Below are positions 44,715-52,227 of a DNA stretch of 63,801 bases, one piece after another. The DNA lies in assembly GCF_023074175.1 (NCBI RefSeq), contig NZ_JADPKS010000052.1, forward strand, positions 1-63,801, given 5' to 3'. The number at the start of each line of letters is the position of its first letter. The stretch's first letter is position 1. Origin of the DNA: Bradyrhizobium sp. 139. Its GTDB lineage: Bacteria; Pseudomonadota; Alphaproteobacteria; Rhizobiales; Xanthobacteraceae. Below the pieces are notes generated by a model. That model made no database searches and was not told the origin of the DNA. It saw nothing but the letters and a program-made list of their open reading frames with translations. A program made the translations under genes and the position numbers.

Positions 44715-45998
44715 TCAGCCCTTGGCCTTCTCTGCTTCCACCGCCTGCCAGCCGATGTCGCGGCGGCAGAAGCCTTCCGGCCAGTTGATGCGGTCGACGG
44801 CCTGATAGGCGCGGCCTTGCGCTTCCGTCACGGTCTTGCCGAGCGCGCAGACATTGAGCACGCGGCCGCCATTGGCGAGGATGGCGCCGTCCTTCTCAAC
44901 GGTGCCGGCGTGGAAGATCTCGGCGGTCTCGACCTTCGCGGCGTCATCGAGCCCCTCGATCCGCGTGCCTTTCTGATAGTCGCCGGGATATCCCTTCGCC
45001 GCCATCACCACGGTGAGCGCGGAGTCCGGATGCCAGCGCAGATCGAAATGCTTCAGCTGGCCGTCACATGACGCCAGGAACGCCGGCACGATGTCCGACA
45101 TCATGCGCAGCATCAGCACCTGGCACTCGGGATCGCCGAAGCGGACGTTGAACTCGAACAGTTTTGGGCCCTGCGTCGTCAGCATGATCCCGGCGTAGAG
45201 GATGCCGCGGAACGGCGTGCCGCGCTGCTTCATGCCGGTAACCGTCGGCAGGATGATCTTCGCCATGATCGCGTCGTGGATCGCCGGCGTCACCAGCGGC
45301 GTCGGCGAATAGGCGCCCATGCCGCCGGTGTTCGGGCCGAGATCGTGGTCGAACACGCGCTTGTGGTCCTGGGCGGACGCCAGCGGTATAGCGGTCTCGC
45401 CGTCGCACAGCGCAAAGAAGCTGATCTCGCGGCCGGGCAGAAACTCCTCGATCACGACCTCGGCGCCGGCCTCGCCAAAGGCGCCCTCGAACATCATGGC
45501 GATGGCATCCTCCGCCTCGCGCACGGTCTTGGCGACGACGACGCCCTTGCCGGCCGCGAGCCCGTCGGCCTTCACGACGATCGGCGCGCCCTGGCTCTGC
45601 ACATAGGCGCGCGCATCATCGGAATTGGTGAAGCGCTGGTAGGCGCCGGTGGGAATGCCGAATTCGGTGCACAGCGCCTTGGTAAAGCCCTTGGAGCTTT
45701 CGAGCTGCGCGGGGATCCTGTTCGGCCCGAACGCCTTGATGCCGGCCGCGGTGAGATCGTCGACAATTCCGGCCGCCAGCGGCGTCTCCGGGCCGACCAC
45801 GACGAGCTCCACCGCGTTCGTCTTGCAGAAGTCGATCACGGCGGCATGGTCGGCAACATCGAGCGCCACGCACTCCGCCTCGCGCGCGATGCCGGCATTG
45901 CCGGGCGCGCACCAGAATTTGGTCACCAGGGGCGAGGCTGCGATCTTCCACGCCAGGGCATGTTCGCGGCCGCCGGAACCAAGCAGGAGAATGTGCAT
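44715..45998 (-). CDS. purD: Phosphoribosylamine--glycine ligase
   Basis: Second step of purine synthesis, joining glycine to phosphoribosylamine with ATP. The 427-residue ATP-grasp enzyme has an N-terminal [16 protein letters not shown], the ATP-grasp segments [19 protein letters not shown] and [20 protein letters not shown], the GARS signature [17 protein letters not shown], and the C-terminal domain ([13 protein letters not shown]). Length is normal. The ATG at 45998 is the first of the family alignment. The accessory island begins just upstream of it. Confidence 0.97.
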   Translation of the reverse strand: MHILLLGSGGREHALAWKIAASPLVTKFWCAPGNAGIAREAECVALDVADHAAVIDFCKTNAVELVVVGPETPLAAGIVDDLTAAGIKAFGPNRIPAQLESSKGFTKALCTEFGIPTGAYQRFTNSDDARAYVQSQGAPIVVKADGLAAGKGVVVAKTVREAEDAIAMMFEGAFGEAGAEVVIEEFLPGREISFFALCDGETAIPLASAQDHKRVFDHDLGPNTGGMGAYSPTPLVTPAIHDAIMAKIILPTVTGMKQRGTPFRGILYAGIMLTTQGPKLFEFNVRFGDPECQVLMLRMMSDIVPAFLASCDGQLKHFDLRWHPDSALTVVMAAKGYPGDYQKGTRIEGLDDAAKVETAEIFHAGTVEKDGAILANGGRVLNVCALGKTVTEAQGRAYQAVDRINWPEGFCRRDIGWQAVEAEKAKG

Positions 45999-46112
45999 CG
46001 AAGGCTCGAAATGAGGGGTTTGCTGGGGGCGGAGGTCGCATGAATCGGGGTGGGGCTCAAGGGGTGTGACCTCCCATTCCCCGTCATTCCGGGGCGCGGC
46101 GAAGCCGCTGCT

Positions 46113-46165
46113 GTCCCTTCTCCCCTTGTGGAAGAAGGTGGCGCGAAGCGCCGGCTGAGGGGTCT
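46113..46165. repeat. Dispersed palindromic repeat, class D (CTCCCCTTGTGG), left flank of the island
   Basis: CCTTCTCCCCTTGTGG, GCGCGAAGCGCCGG and CTGAGGGGTC make a known-looking intergenic element. A relative in the opposite orientation (GACCCCTCAC through CCCACAAGGGGAGAGGG) lies at 49683-49745, on the other side of the accessory island. Confidence 0.65.
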
Positions 46166-46430
46166 CTATCCGCGGAGAGACTTTTGATGAGGAGCAAAGG
46201 CGATCTTAGCGGTGCCCGAGATCGGAGCGACCCACCAGAACTGCCTGCCCGGCTTTCCCTTGAGCATCGCCTGCTCAACGAGCCACGCCATACAGGAGAC
46301 GGTCTTGCCGCTCTTGGTGCTGCCCTCGATCCGGGAATAACGGGCGGGCTTGCCCTGAGCATCGAGCGGATCAAAGAAGGCTGCGGTCTGCTTCGGCTAC
46401 AGCTTCGGGCGGCGATAAACCTTCGCCCCG
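46166..46430 (-). pseudogene. Phage terminase large subunit, N-terminal remnant
   Basis: On the minus strand one frame reads AKVYRRPKL, a TAG stop, PKQTAAFFDPLDAQGKPARY, SRIEGSTKSGKTVSCMAWLV, then EQAMLKGKPGRQFWWVAPIS and GTAKIAF. IEGSTKSGKT is the Walker A region of phage terminase ATPases. The stop at 46397-46399 replaces what should be Tyr (LYPKQ), and similarity ends abruptly near 46193 where repeat DNA begins. Start, nuclease domain and most of the ATPase are absent, so this is a dead fragment left by a prophage. Confidence 0.82.
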
Positions 46431-46551
46431 GCGGATATAAATCAACGAGAAGAAACGACAATGGCACTCTTTATCGCCCTCGCCGCGCCCATCGTGGGTG
46501 TTGCGAACATAGGCTTCCAGCAAGGGCAAGCGAACCCGGACAAGAGCTTTT

Positions 46552-47007
46552 TCAGCTCCGATGCCCATCGCCAGGCCGACTAGGCTGTGCGCAAACCAAA
46601 GGCGCCAGATAGGGCTTTTTCATTTTGAGCAGGGAAACGCTTTTAGCGAGCGCCGTCTGCACGATGAGCGCCGCCGTGTAATGCCTCCTCGCCGGGTTTT
46701 CTACCAGCCACTTGCACGTGACGTCCCTCACCTGCCCAAGGCTTACGTTAGGGTCAACACAAAATGAGCGAATTGCGTTTGCTAGCGAGCCGAGACTTGG
46801 ATTCCGTTCAACCTCTGACGCTGGAACGTAAAATCGGGTGACCGCTACATCGGCATTGCTTTTGTCGAAGACGCCGGCAACGTAAAAGCTGACAGCCTGC
46901 TGGTTGTTCGACAAGCACGACTTGTGCAGGTCATTGCCATCGAAGAAGTCGGCGTACGCGCCAGTCGAAAAGCACGCGCCGAGAAAAGCTATAATGAATA
47001 GCCGCAT
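46552..47007 (-). CDS. Exported Rap1a/Tai-like protein
   Basis: The 151-residue protein has a signal peptide (MRLFIIAFLGACFSTGAYA). The mature part matches the Rap1a/Tai immunity family in layout: an N-terminal NDLHKSCLSN, a central hydrophobic helix (AVSFYVAGVFD) and the C-terminal FCVDPNVSLGQVRDVTCKWL followed by ENPARRHYTAALIVQTALAK. Founding members neutralise amidase-type T6SS effectors in the periplasm, but many relatives in bradyrhizobia lie alone and may have other roles. No T6SS gene is visible here. It lies inside the accessory island. Family placement by pattern memory. Confidence 0.78.
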   Translation of the reverse strand: MRLFIIAFLGACFSTGAYADFFDGNDLHKSCLSNNQQAVSFYVAGVFDKSNADVAVTRFYVPASEVERNPSLGSLANAIRSFCVDPNVSLGQVRDVTCKWLVENPARRHYTAALIVQTALAKSVSLLKMKKPYLAPLVCAQPSRPGDGHRS

Positions 47008-47052
47008 GGTATCCCCCGTCAGAGTATCCTAAGAAACTCCTCCCCAAGCACA

Positions 47053-47077
47053 AGCCCCCGCTTAGGGGGCCTTTTTC
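47053..47077 (+). terminator. Rho-independent terminator-like hairpin
   Basis: GCCCCC, loop GCTTA, GGGGGC and then CTTTTT form a compact terminator pointing plus. No plus-strand gene is clearly upstream of it, so it may be a leftover of the phage whose terminase fragment lies nearby. Confidence 0.6.
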
Positions 47078-47308
47078 AATGGTGCAGATGCTTCCGATTG
47101 GGCGGCGGTAAGGACAACGGCCAAAGCTGCTCCTGGCGCCCTCTCCTAGTCCCCATTGCTGGACACGGTAGATTTGTCCCGACCCGGTAGTTTTGCCCCA
47201 TACCGGCTAGCCTGTGCCGGGTAAACCATGACTTGGACCGTTCCGACTTCGGACTTTCCTGTGTGATGTGCTCGCTTGAGCAGGACGCGCTATTGTGCGC
47301 ACAGCCGG

Positions 47309-47842
47309 CTAGGTTTGTGAACTGTCGGGGATACGCTCAAGAATTCCGGCCGTCTTGCCCTGCCCTTCCGTAATCATGTCGTGCCACCGATTGCACGTCT
47401 CGTGCAGCTTATCTCCGCACGTCTTGAAGTAATGGAAGCGATGCTCTTCAAAGAATTCGCCCATCACGCTATGGGTGTCCGTCAAAAACTTGTGCCACAC
47501 GACGTACGGCTTGCCGCCAGCCATGAGCCAGTGACCATGGGCTATGAGATTGCGGTCGTGTGCGAGCTTGGTGAATGATTCTCTGAGTGCATCGAACTTC
47601 TGCCCTGCAGCTTCCTCAATCACAGAAAGAAGTTCGTCGAAGTTATCCGCAGCTGGTACACGCGCGCGCTTCACCCGATCTTTCACCTCAGTCGTGCCGG
47701 CTAGGTCCCAAGCAATCTCAACCATCTTCTGTTCGATACGTCCAAACACGATGATGCAATCCGCGATGCTGAGCTTAACCCAATCGGGCATCACGGCGTC
47801 CAGGACGGTGCCCTCCGGCATCTGCTGATAGACGATGCTCAA
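47309..47842 (-). CDS. HEPN-like protein of unknown function
   Basis: The 177-residue, mostly helical protein carries RNLIAHGHWL at residues 97-106. That is the R-x4-H motif (Arg97, His102) typical of HEPN-domain proteins, a group with many RNases in toxin-antitoxin and anti-phage systems. The motif lies after a helix pair (SIADCIIVFGRIEQKMVEIA; FDELLSVIEEAAGQKFDALR), the usual HEPN layout. The TTG at 47842 was chosen because GGAGGAGG sits five bases upstream; the longer frame starting at 47953 has no such site. No antitoxin-like partner is adjacent. HEPN placement rests on the motif and helices only. Confidence 0.7.
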   Translation of the reverse strand: MSIVYQQMPEGTVLDAVMPDWVKLSIADCIIVFGRIEQKMVEIAWDLAGTTEVKDRVKRARVPAADNFDELLSVIEEAAGQKFDALRESFTKLAHDRNLIAHGHWLMAGGKPYVVWHKFLTDTHSVMGEFFEEHRFHYFKTCGDKLHETCNRWHDMITEGQGKTAGILERIPDSSQT

Positions 47843-48268
47843 GTGACCTCCTCCGTTTAGTCGGTCCGTCGAAGTGAAATTAATTGCACGGGCCGCCGGC
47901 CATATCCGCAAAGTTTTCGGCGAATCGGGTTGTAAAACTCGGTGTATCGGCACGCGATTCGCTGCCGTGATGGTTTTCGATGATGATTTGCGGTGATCGC
48001 GCTACGTTTTGTATCGGTGTTATCCCGGTGTTTTACAACGATGGTCGTTTCGATGTTCGCTTCATGTGAAACTTTTTGTGAAACATTTTTTCCGGATAAC
48101 AGGCTGTAATAGCTGGGTAATTCGATAGTAAGTGATATCTGATATTTGCCTGCACGGTACACGAAACAATCCAATTTCACCTATCCCCGAAAAAATCTCC
48201 GCTAGGCCCTTGTGGACTAGAAGGGAACCCAATTAGATTGCGCCCACCGTCACCTGTTCGGATTTCCG
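47843..48268. other. AT-rich intergenic stretch of the island
   Basis: Lower GC than the rest of the window, especially 47980-48180. An open frame of 107 codons exists on the minus strand (47857-48180), but its composition (basic, no domain) does not persuade. Short near-direct repeats (ATCGGTGTTATCCC, then CGGTGTTTTAC) occur around 48016-48041. It must hold promoters for the two divergent genes. Confidence 0.4.
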
Positions 48269-48862
48269 ATGCCTTCTGAGTTCGACCCAGCAATAGCCGC
48301 CATGGAGCGCCGCCGCGAGGAGGCGCTAGCGGGTGTTGCTGACCTGGAGCGGACCATCAACCACCTGTGCAAGGAGGCCGGCTACCCTCCCCGTTACAAC
48401 GAGGCAACCGCCAGCAACGCCACCAAGGTGACGCAGATCAGCGACGACACCTTCTACGGCATGAAGCAGACGCCGGCGATGCGCGCGTACTTGGAGATGC
48501 GAAAGGCACAGGGCCTCGGTCCAGCCAACACCCGTGAGATTTACGACGCTCTTGTCCAGGGCGGCTATCAGTTCGAATCCAAGACGCCCGACATCGCCAT
48601 GGTCGGCATGCGCGCCCTGCTGCGCACCCAACCGCTTGTCTTCCACCGGCTGCCGCAAGGAACCTGGGGCCTCGCCGCTTGGTACCCTGACGCGAAGAAG
48701 CCGAAGGAGGAGGCCAAAAAGAAAACGGCGCCGGCCAAAAAGGCCCGCGCCGCATCTAAACTTCGGAAGGCTCCGTCCCCTGCAAAGCGAAGGAGCAGTC
48801 CACAACACCCGAAGGGAGAGGAGGAGACTGATGTGGATCATCAGCCGGACATTACCGAATAG
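48269..48862 (+). CDS. HARE-HTH-like winged-helix protein
   Basis: The 197-residue protein has an N-terminal coiled-coil-like helix (about 7-40), then a winged helix-turn-helix at about 61-138 (TPAMRAYLEMRKAQGLGPAN; TREIYDALVQGGYQF; MRALLRTQPLVFHRLPQGTW). This pattern is that of the HARE-HTH domain, which links DNA-modification or restriction proteins to DNA. The C-terminus (142-197) is a Lys/Ala/Pro-rich tail like that of DNA-binding architectural proteins. No restriction gene adjoins. Placement by pattern; function unknown. Confidence 0.72.
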   Translation: MPSEFDPAIAAMERRREEALAGVADLERTINHLCKEAGYPPRYNEATASNATKVTQISDDTFYGMKQTPAMRAYLEMRKAQGLGPANTREIYDALVQGGYQFESKTPDIAMVGMRALLRTQPLVFHRLPQGTWGLAAWYPDAKKPKEEAKKKTAPAKKARAASKLRKAPSPAKRRSSPQHPKGEEETDVDHQPDITE

Positions 48863-49018
48863 GTGACCTCGGTCACCCACCCCGTACTGCCCCCTTCCAC
48901 AAGGGGTAAGAGCTGAAGCCCGTTCTCGAATCCAACCCGAGGCGGGCTTCAGTGCGTATATGGATAGTAATTACGGGGATTCCGGTCAACACCCCTTTGG
49001 GCGTAGCGCGACCATCAG

Positions 49019-49234
49019 CTATCGCAGGCCGTACTTGTACAGCAGCACAGCGACCGAACCGATGGCCACGCCCCACGGCCCCCGGCTCCTCATGATGGCC
49101 GCAAACACCAGGAAGCAGCCATACCGCGGGCCTGCAGCGGCGATAAGCTCAGGCGCCCGGGCCAGGATCTGGCTCAGCTCAGATTCAGGCCGAGTTTTAT
49201 CACCCGCCCGTTGGGGCAGTTTCTCAGTCGCCAT
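49019..49234 (-). CDS. Small membrane protein of unknown function
   Basis: The 71-residue product has a charged N-terminus (MATEKLPQRAGDKTRPESEL), then two short hydrophobic stretches (LIAAAGPRYGCFLVFAAIM; WGVAIGSVAVLLYKYG), so it is a probable inner-membrane protein. AGGACAGGG lies just before the ATG. No named family is recognised. It is the last coding feature of the accessory island. Confidence 0.6.
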   Translation of the reverse strand: MATEKLPQRAGDKTRPESELSQILARAPELIAAAGPRYGCFLVFAAIMRSRGPWGVAIGSVAVLLYKYGLR

Positions 49235-49410
49235 ATCCCTGTCCTCACAATGAGGGGTCCGAATGTTTGCCAATCAGCCTAAGGCAGAATGGTTAATATC
49301 CCGAGACTCGAATACCCCTTTAAAACTAGGGCAGTTTGAATCGCGTTAACTTCTTCAGCCTCTCAGCAGCTATTATAACGCAAGGATGGATACTTCTCCG
49401 CCCAAACGAC

Positions 49411-49445
49411 ATGGGGCGGAACTAACGTCCCGCCCCTCTCTTTTC
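49411..49445 (+). terminator. Terminator-like hairpin
   Basis: GGGGCGG (49413-49419) and CCGCCCC (49430-49436) pair around a 10-base loop, followed by TCTCTTTTCT. It points plus, with no clear gene upstream in that sense. Confidence 0.45.
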
Positions 49446-49682
49446 TATCTGAAATAGTTCAGGTTTTGCTTTCGTTGAGCACCGGGGTCCGTCTAGATAA
49501 CGGCCGCGCACCTACTTGCTGTGGCGGAAAGTAGATAAAGAGCACCACGAACGGCGCCCACTAGTGCCGCTCCTCGTCGAACGTGACGTACCCGGCGATA
49601 ACGCCAACCGGCAGCACGAACACCCCAAGCGCCGAACAGCCTCAGCCTTGAACGGCTCCGCGAAGTCCAGCTTGCATAGCGT

Positions 49683-49745
49683 GACCCCTCACCCGATTGA
49701 GTTTGTGGCACCGTCCTCGCTGCCCTGTCCCACAAGGGGAGAGGG
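49683..49745. repeat. Dispersed palindromic repeat, class D, right flank of the island
   Basis: GACCCCTCACCCG at one end and GTCCCACAAGGGGAGAGGG at the other. It is the same class as 46113-46165 but in opposite orientation, so the island lies between inverted relatives. A shorter piece (CCCCCTTCCACAAGGGGTAAG) lies near 48890. Confidence 0.6.
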
Positions 49746-49811
49746 CACAGCAATCGGCGCCGCGATCTGAAGCAAGCGTCGCTGTGCAACGCCCCGAGAT
49801 GACGATCGGCG

Positions 49812-50111
49812 TTACCCCTGCTTCCCCGCAATGATCTCCTGCAACGTCGCAACGTGGCGCGCGAAGGCACCGCGGCCGGCCGCGGTGACGGTGACCGTGG
49901 TTTGGGGCTTCTTGCCCACAAAGGCTTTGTTCACTGTGACGTAACCGGCCTTGGCCAGGGTCTCGATATGCGCACCGAGATTGCCGTCGGTGGCGCCTGT
50001 GAGCTTCTTCAATCGCGAAAACTCCAGGCCGGCTGAAACCGGCAGCGCGTTCAGCGCCGCCATGATCTTCAATCGCAACGGCTGGTGGATGATGTCGTCG
50101 AACTCGGCCAT
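49812..50111 (-). CDS. Winged-helix transcriptional regulator (HTH_34/MarR-like)
   Basis: The 99-residue protein is a single winged helix: IIHQPLRLKIMAALNALPVS, FSRLKKLTGATDGNLGAHIE and KAGYVTVNKAFVGKKPQTTV. This is the pattern of the HTH_34 group of small ArsR/MarR-like regulators. Its ATG overlaps the stop of the preceding membrane-protein gene (ATGA), so the two are coupled. It probably senses or controls the membrane protein's own operon, a common pairing. Confidence 0.88.
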   Translation of the reverse strand: MAEFDDIIHQPLRLKIMAALNALPVSAGLEFSRLKKLTGATDGNLGAHIETLAKAGYVTVNKAFVGKKPQTTVTVTAAGRGAFARHVATLQEIIAGKQG

Positions 50112-50665
50112 CAGATCCGCCGCATCCAGAGGCCGCCGAGGATCAGGCCGCCGCCGTTCACGAAGGCCATCCAGAGCGGGAATGCCTCGCCGATAGTGAA
50201 GAAGCCGATCAGCGTCAGCGCCGAGATGCCGAGACCGATCGCGACGAAGGCATAGCCGAACCACAGACCCGCCAGCATGTAGAACAGCATGAAGTAGAGC
50301 GGCCAGAACGCGCCCAGCTGGCGCGGACCGAAATGGCCGAGGACGTTGGTACAGAGATAACCGAAGGCGAAGAACAGCACGAACACCAGCAGCAGCCTGA
50401 TGTCGAAGGCGGCACCTTGGGGGTGGTGCGGCGGATTGAATAGGCGCAGCGCAACCAGACCGACGACGCCGACAACGTCCACGGCAACCCAGGCGTAGAC
50501 CGCGTAGACCGGCCAGAGCCAGGTGACGAGATTGCCTGCGAACACCAATATGCCCCACCAGATGGCCGCGAGGCTCGCGAGCTCATAGAGCTGCGATTGC
50601 TTCACGCGCTGGACGATGTCGTCGATGTCGGCCAGCGCGGCGGACGCCTCCTTGCTGTCGATCAT
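50111..50665 (-). CDS. Polytopic membrane protein paired with the winged-helix regulator
   Basis: The 184-residue protein has a short N-terminal helical cytoplasmic part (DIDDIVQRVKQSQLYELASL) and five or so membrane segments (AAIWWGILVFAGNLVTWLWP; LLLVFVLFFAFGYLCTNVLG; FGYAFVAIGLGISALTLIGF). No catalytic motif is seen. Small proteins of this shape are regularly paired with HTH_34 regulators. The ATG at 50665 has a weak purine-rich site upstream; the longer frame to 50713 is unlikely. Confidence 0.78.
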   Translation of the reverse strand: MIDSKEASAALADIDDIVQRVKQSQLYELASLAAIWWGILVFAGNLVTWLWPVYAVYAWVAVDVVGVVGLVALRLFNPPHHPQGAAFDIRLLLVFVLFFAFGYLCTNVLGHFGPRQLGAFWPLYFMLFYMLAGLWFGYAFVAIGLGISALTLIGFFTIGEAFPLWMAFVNGGGLILGGLWMRRI

Positions 50666-50719
50666 GTCGTCCCTTTCTGTCCCTGGGCTATCTCGTATGA
50701 CGCTCGGTGACACCTGGGC

Positions 50720-51065
50720 GCGCGCCTCGTCCTTCGAGACGACCGCTACGCGGTCTCCTCAGGATGAGGCTTCGAGACGACCGCTTCCAGCGGTCTCCTC
50801 AGGATGAGGCTCAGCTGCACCGCGACCCGTTGAGGCGGCTGCCGCAAACTCCGCCCTCATCCTGAGGGCCCGCCGCAGGCGGGCGTCTCGAAGGATGGCC
50901 GCGAGGTCGGTGACACCTGAGCGCGTGCCTCGTCCTTCGAGACGACCGCTTCCAGCGGTCTCCTCAGGATGAGGCTCAGCTGCACCAGGACCCGTTGAAG
51001 CGGCTGCCGCGAACTCCGCCCTCATCCTGAGGGCCCGCTGCAGGCGGGCGTCTCGAAGGATGGCC
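50720..51065. repeat. Tandem cluster of class C palindromes
   Basis: A unit of about 150-200 bases occurs twice (about 50709-50903 and 50912-51065), beginning GACACCTG and containing GTCCTTCGAGACGACCGC, a GCGGTCTCCTCAGGATGAGG arm, CTCAGCTGCACC, CTCATCCTGAGGGCCCGC and GCGGGCGTCTCGAAGGATGG. The first unit has an extra copy of the 38-bp palindrome. It lies between divergently placed genes and should fold strongly. Confidence 0.85.
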
Positions 51066-51114
51066 ACGGGGAAACCGCTTCCATCTGCGATTGCGTTGCC
51101 GTCAACGGGGCGCA

Positions 51115-52038
51115 TCATGACTGCCCTGCCCCGCGCGTTGCGACGTCGTCGGCGATGACCGAGATCGCCTTCGGATTGGTGACGATGCCCATGTGGTTGA
51201 CGCCGTCGATGATCTTGACGTCCACCGAAGGCTTCACCGCCTGCACGGTCTCCGCATATTTGTCCGAAATCATCATCTCGTCCTCGGCGCCACCGAAGAT
51301 CGTCATCGGATGCGTCACCGCCGGCAAATCGAGGCGATAGCCGTGCGTGGCGAAGTTGCGCATCAGGCGATCAGAATAAGTGGAGACGAGGATCTTCTCG
51401 AAGTTCGGCCGGACCGCGAAGGCCAGCACCGGAAGCTGCGAGCAGCAGTCGATGCCGAGGTTGCGTAGCGCGGCGAGGCCCAGGAAGCGCGGAATGTCGG
51501 CATTGGCCCAGCCACCGGAATGCGGCCTGTTGGTCGGCGCGTCGTAACCGAGATAGGGCGCGAGCAGCACGGTGCGCACGAACATGTCCTGCATGATCGG
51601 GGTCGCGGCGACGCGCAGCGAGAAGCCGGCGCCGGCGGAATGGCCGATCAAAGTGAGCGGCAGGTCGGGCGCGCTCTTGCGGATTTGCGCGACGAAATCG
51701 ACGAGATCGTCCTCGAGCTGGCCGACATAGCCGATGTCGCCGCGCGTCCCGGAGCCGCCATGGCCGCGCATGTCGAGCGCCCAGGTCTCCACGCCGCGCG
51801 CGGCGATCGCATGGGTCAGCGCGTGGTTGACGGTGCCGCTGGAGCCGGAGGAGCCGTGGATGAAGATCGCGCCGCGGCCGGTCGCCGGTCCGTTCGACGC
51901 GTAGTGGCGGAAGCCGATCCAGGTGCCGTCGCGGGCCTGGAAGCGCTCGAGCGGCGGCAGCGTGGACCAGTCGATCCCCTTGGCGGAGTCCGAGACCGAG
52001 CGCATCTCGGGCGGCCGCTCCAGCGGCGTCGCGATCAT
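51115..52038 (-). CDS. Alpha/beta hydrolase (lysophospholipase-like), N-terminus apparently frameshifted
   Basis: The 307-residue frame has an oxyanion segment AIFIHGSSGSSG, nucleophile Ser in TLIGHSAGAGFSLR, an acid in IFGGAEDEMM and catalytic His in DGVNHMGIV, so the hydrolase core is intact. Upstream, a strong GGAGG precedes ATG 52108 in another frame (MAIRLLRGVLNGLKWTLCA). Restoring two bases (GC) near 52051 would join it to LILGAMIATPLE and produce a signal anchor. The core frame itself has no good ribosome-binding site at 52038. Either a recent frameshift or a sequencing error. Confidence 0.82.
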   Translation of the reverse strand: MIATPLERPPEMRSVSDSAKGIDWSTLPPLERFQARDGTWIGFRHYASNGPATGRGAIFIHGSSGSSGTVNHALTHAIAARGVETWALDMRGHGGSGTRGDIGYVGQLEDDLVDFVAQIRKSAPDLPLTLIGHSAGAGFSLRVAATPIMQDMFVRTVLLAPYLGYDAPTNRPHSGGWANADIPRFLGLAALRNLGIDCCSQLPVLAFAVRPNFEKILVSTYSDRLMRNFATHGYRLDLPAVTHPMTIFGGAEDEMMISDKYAETVQAVKPSVDVKIIDGVNHMGIVTNPKAISVIADDVATRGAGQS

Positions 52039-52227
52039 CGCGCCCAGGATCAGCGCACAGGGTCCATTTCAGTCCATTCAATACGCCGCGCAGCAGCCGA
52101 ATCGCCATGACCACCTCCTGTCAATCTGACTATCTATAGAGAACTCCATAATCCAGAGTACTCTTGCGATCAATCCCCGGATTGGCGCCGCGCGGCGAAA
52201 ATCCTTAACGTCGGGTCTGACCCCAAA

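Larger units (their letters stand above)
49235..49811. other. Non-coding right end of the island
   Basis: About 580 bases without a convincing gene. It holds a hairpin with a pyrimidine tail (49411-49445) and the class D repeat at 49683-49745. Frames of up to about 140 codons exist on both strands but show no domain or start site. Confidence 0.5.

Noticed and set aside
46461..46583. A 40-codon plus-strand frame in the island
   Set aside because: It has a purine-rich stretch upstream and a hydrophobic start (MALFIALAAPIVGVANIGF) but overlaps the 3' end of the Rap1a-like gene; too weak to call.
47857..48180. A 107-codon minus-strand frame in the AT-rich gap
   Set aside because: Basic, no domain, and its 5' region is the promoter zone of the HARE-HTH-like gene.
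49493..49921. A 142-codon minus-strand frame at the right end of the island
   Set aside because: Arg-rich product without motif; it runs into repeat DNA and the neighbouring regulator gene.
50709..51065. Possible CRISPR array from the repeated 38-bp units
   Set aside because: Spacing is irregular, the 'spacers' are themselves repeated, units are nested palindromes, and there are no cas genes.
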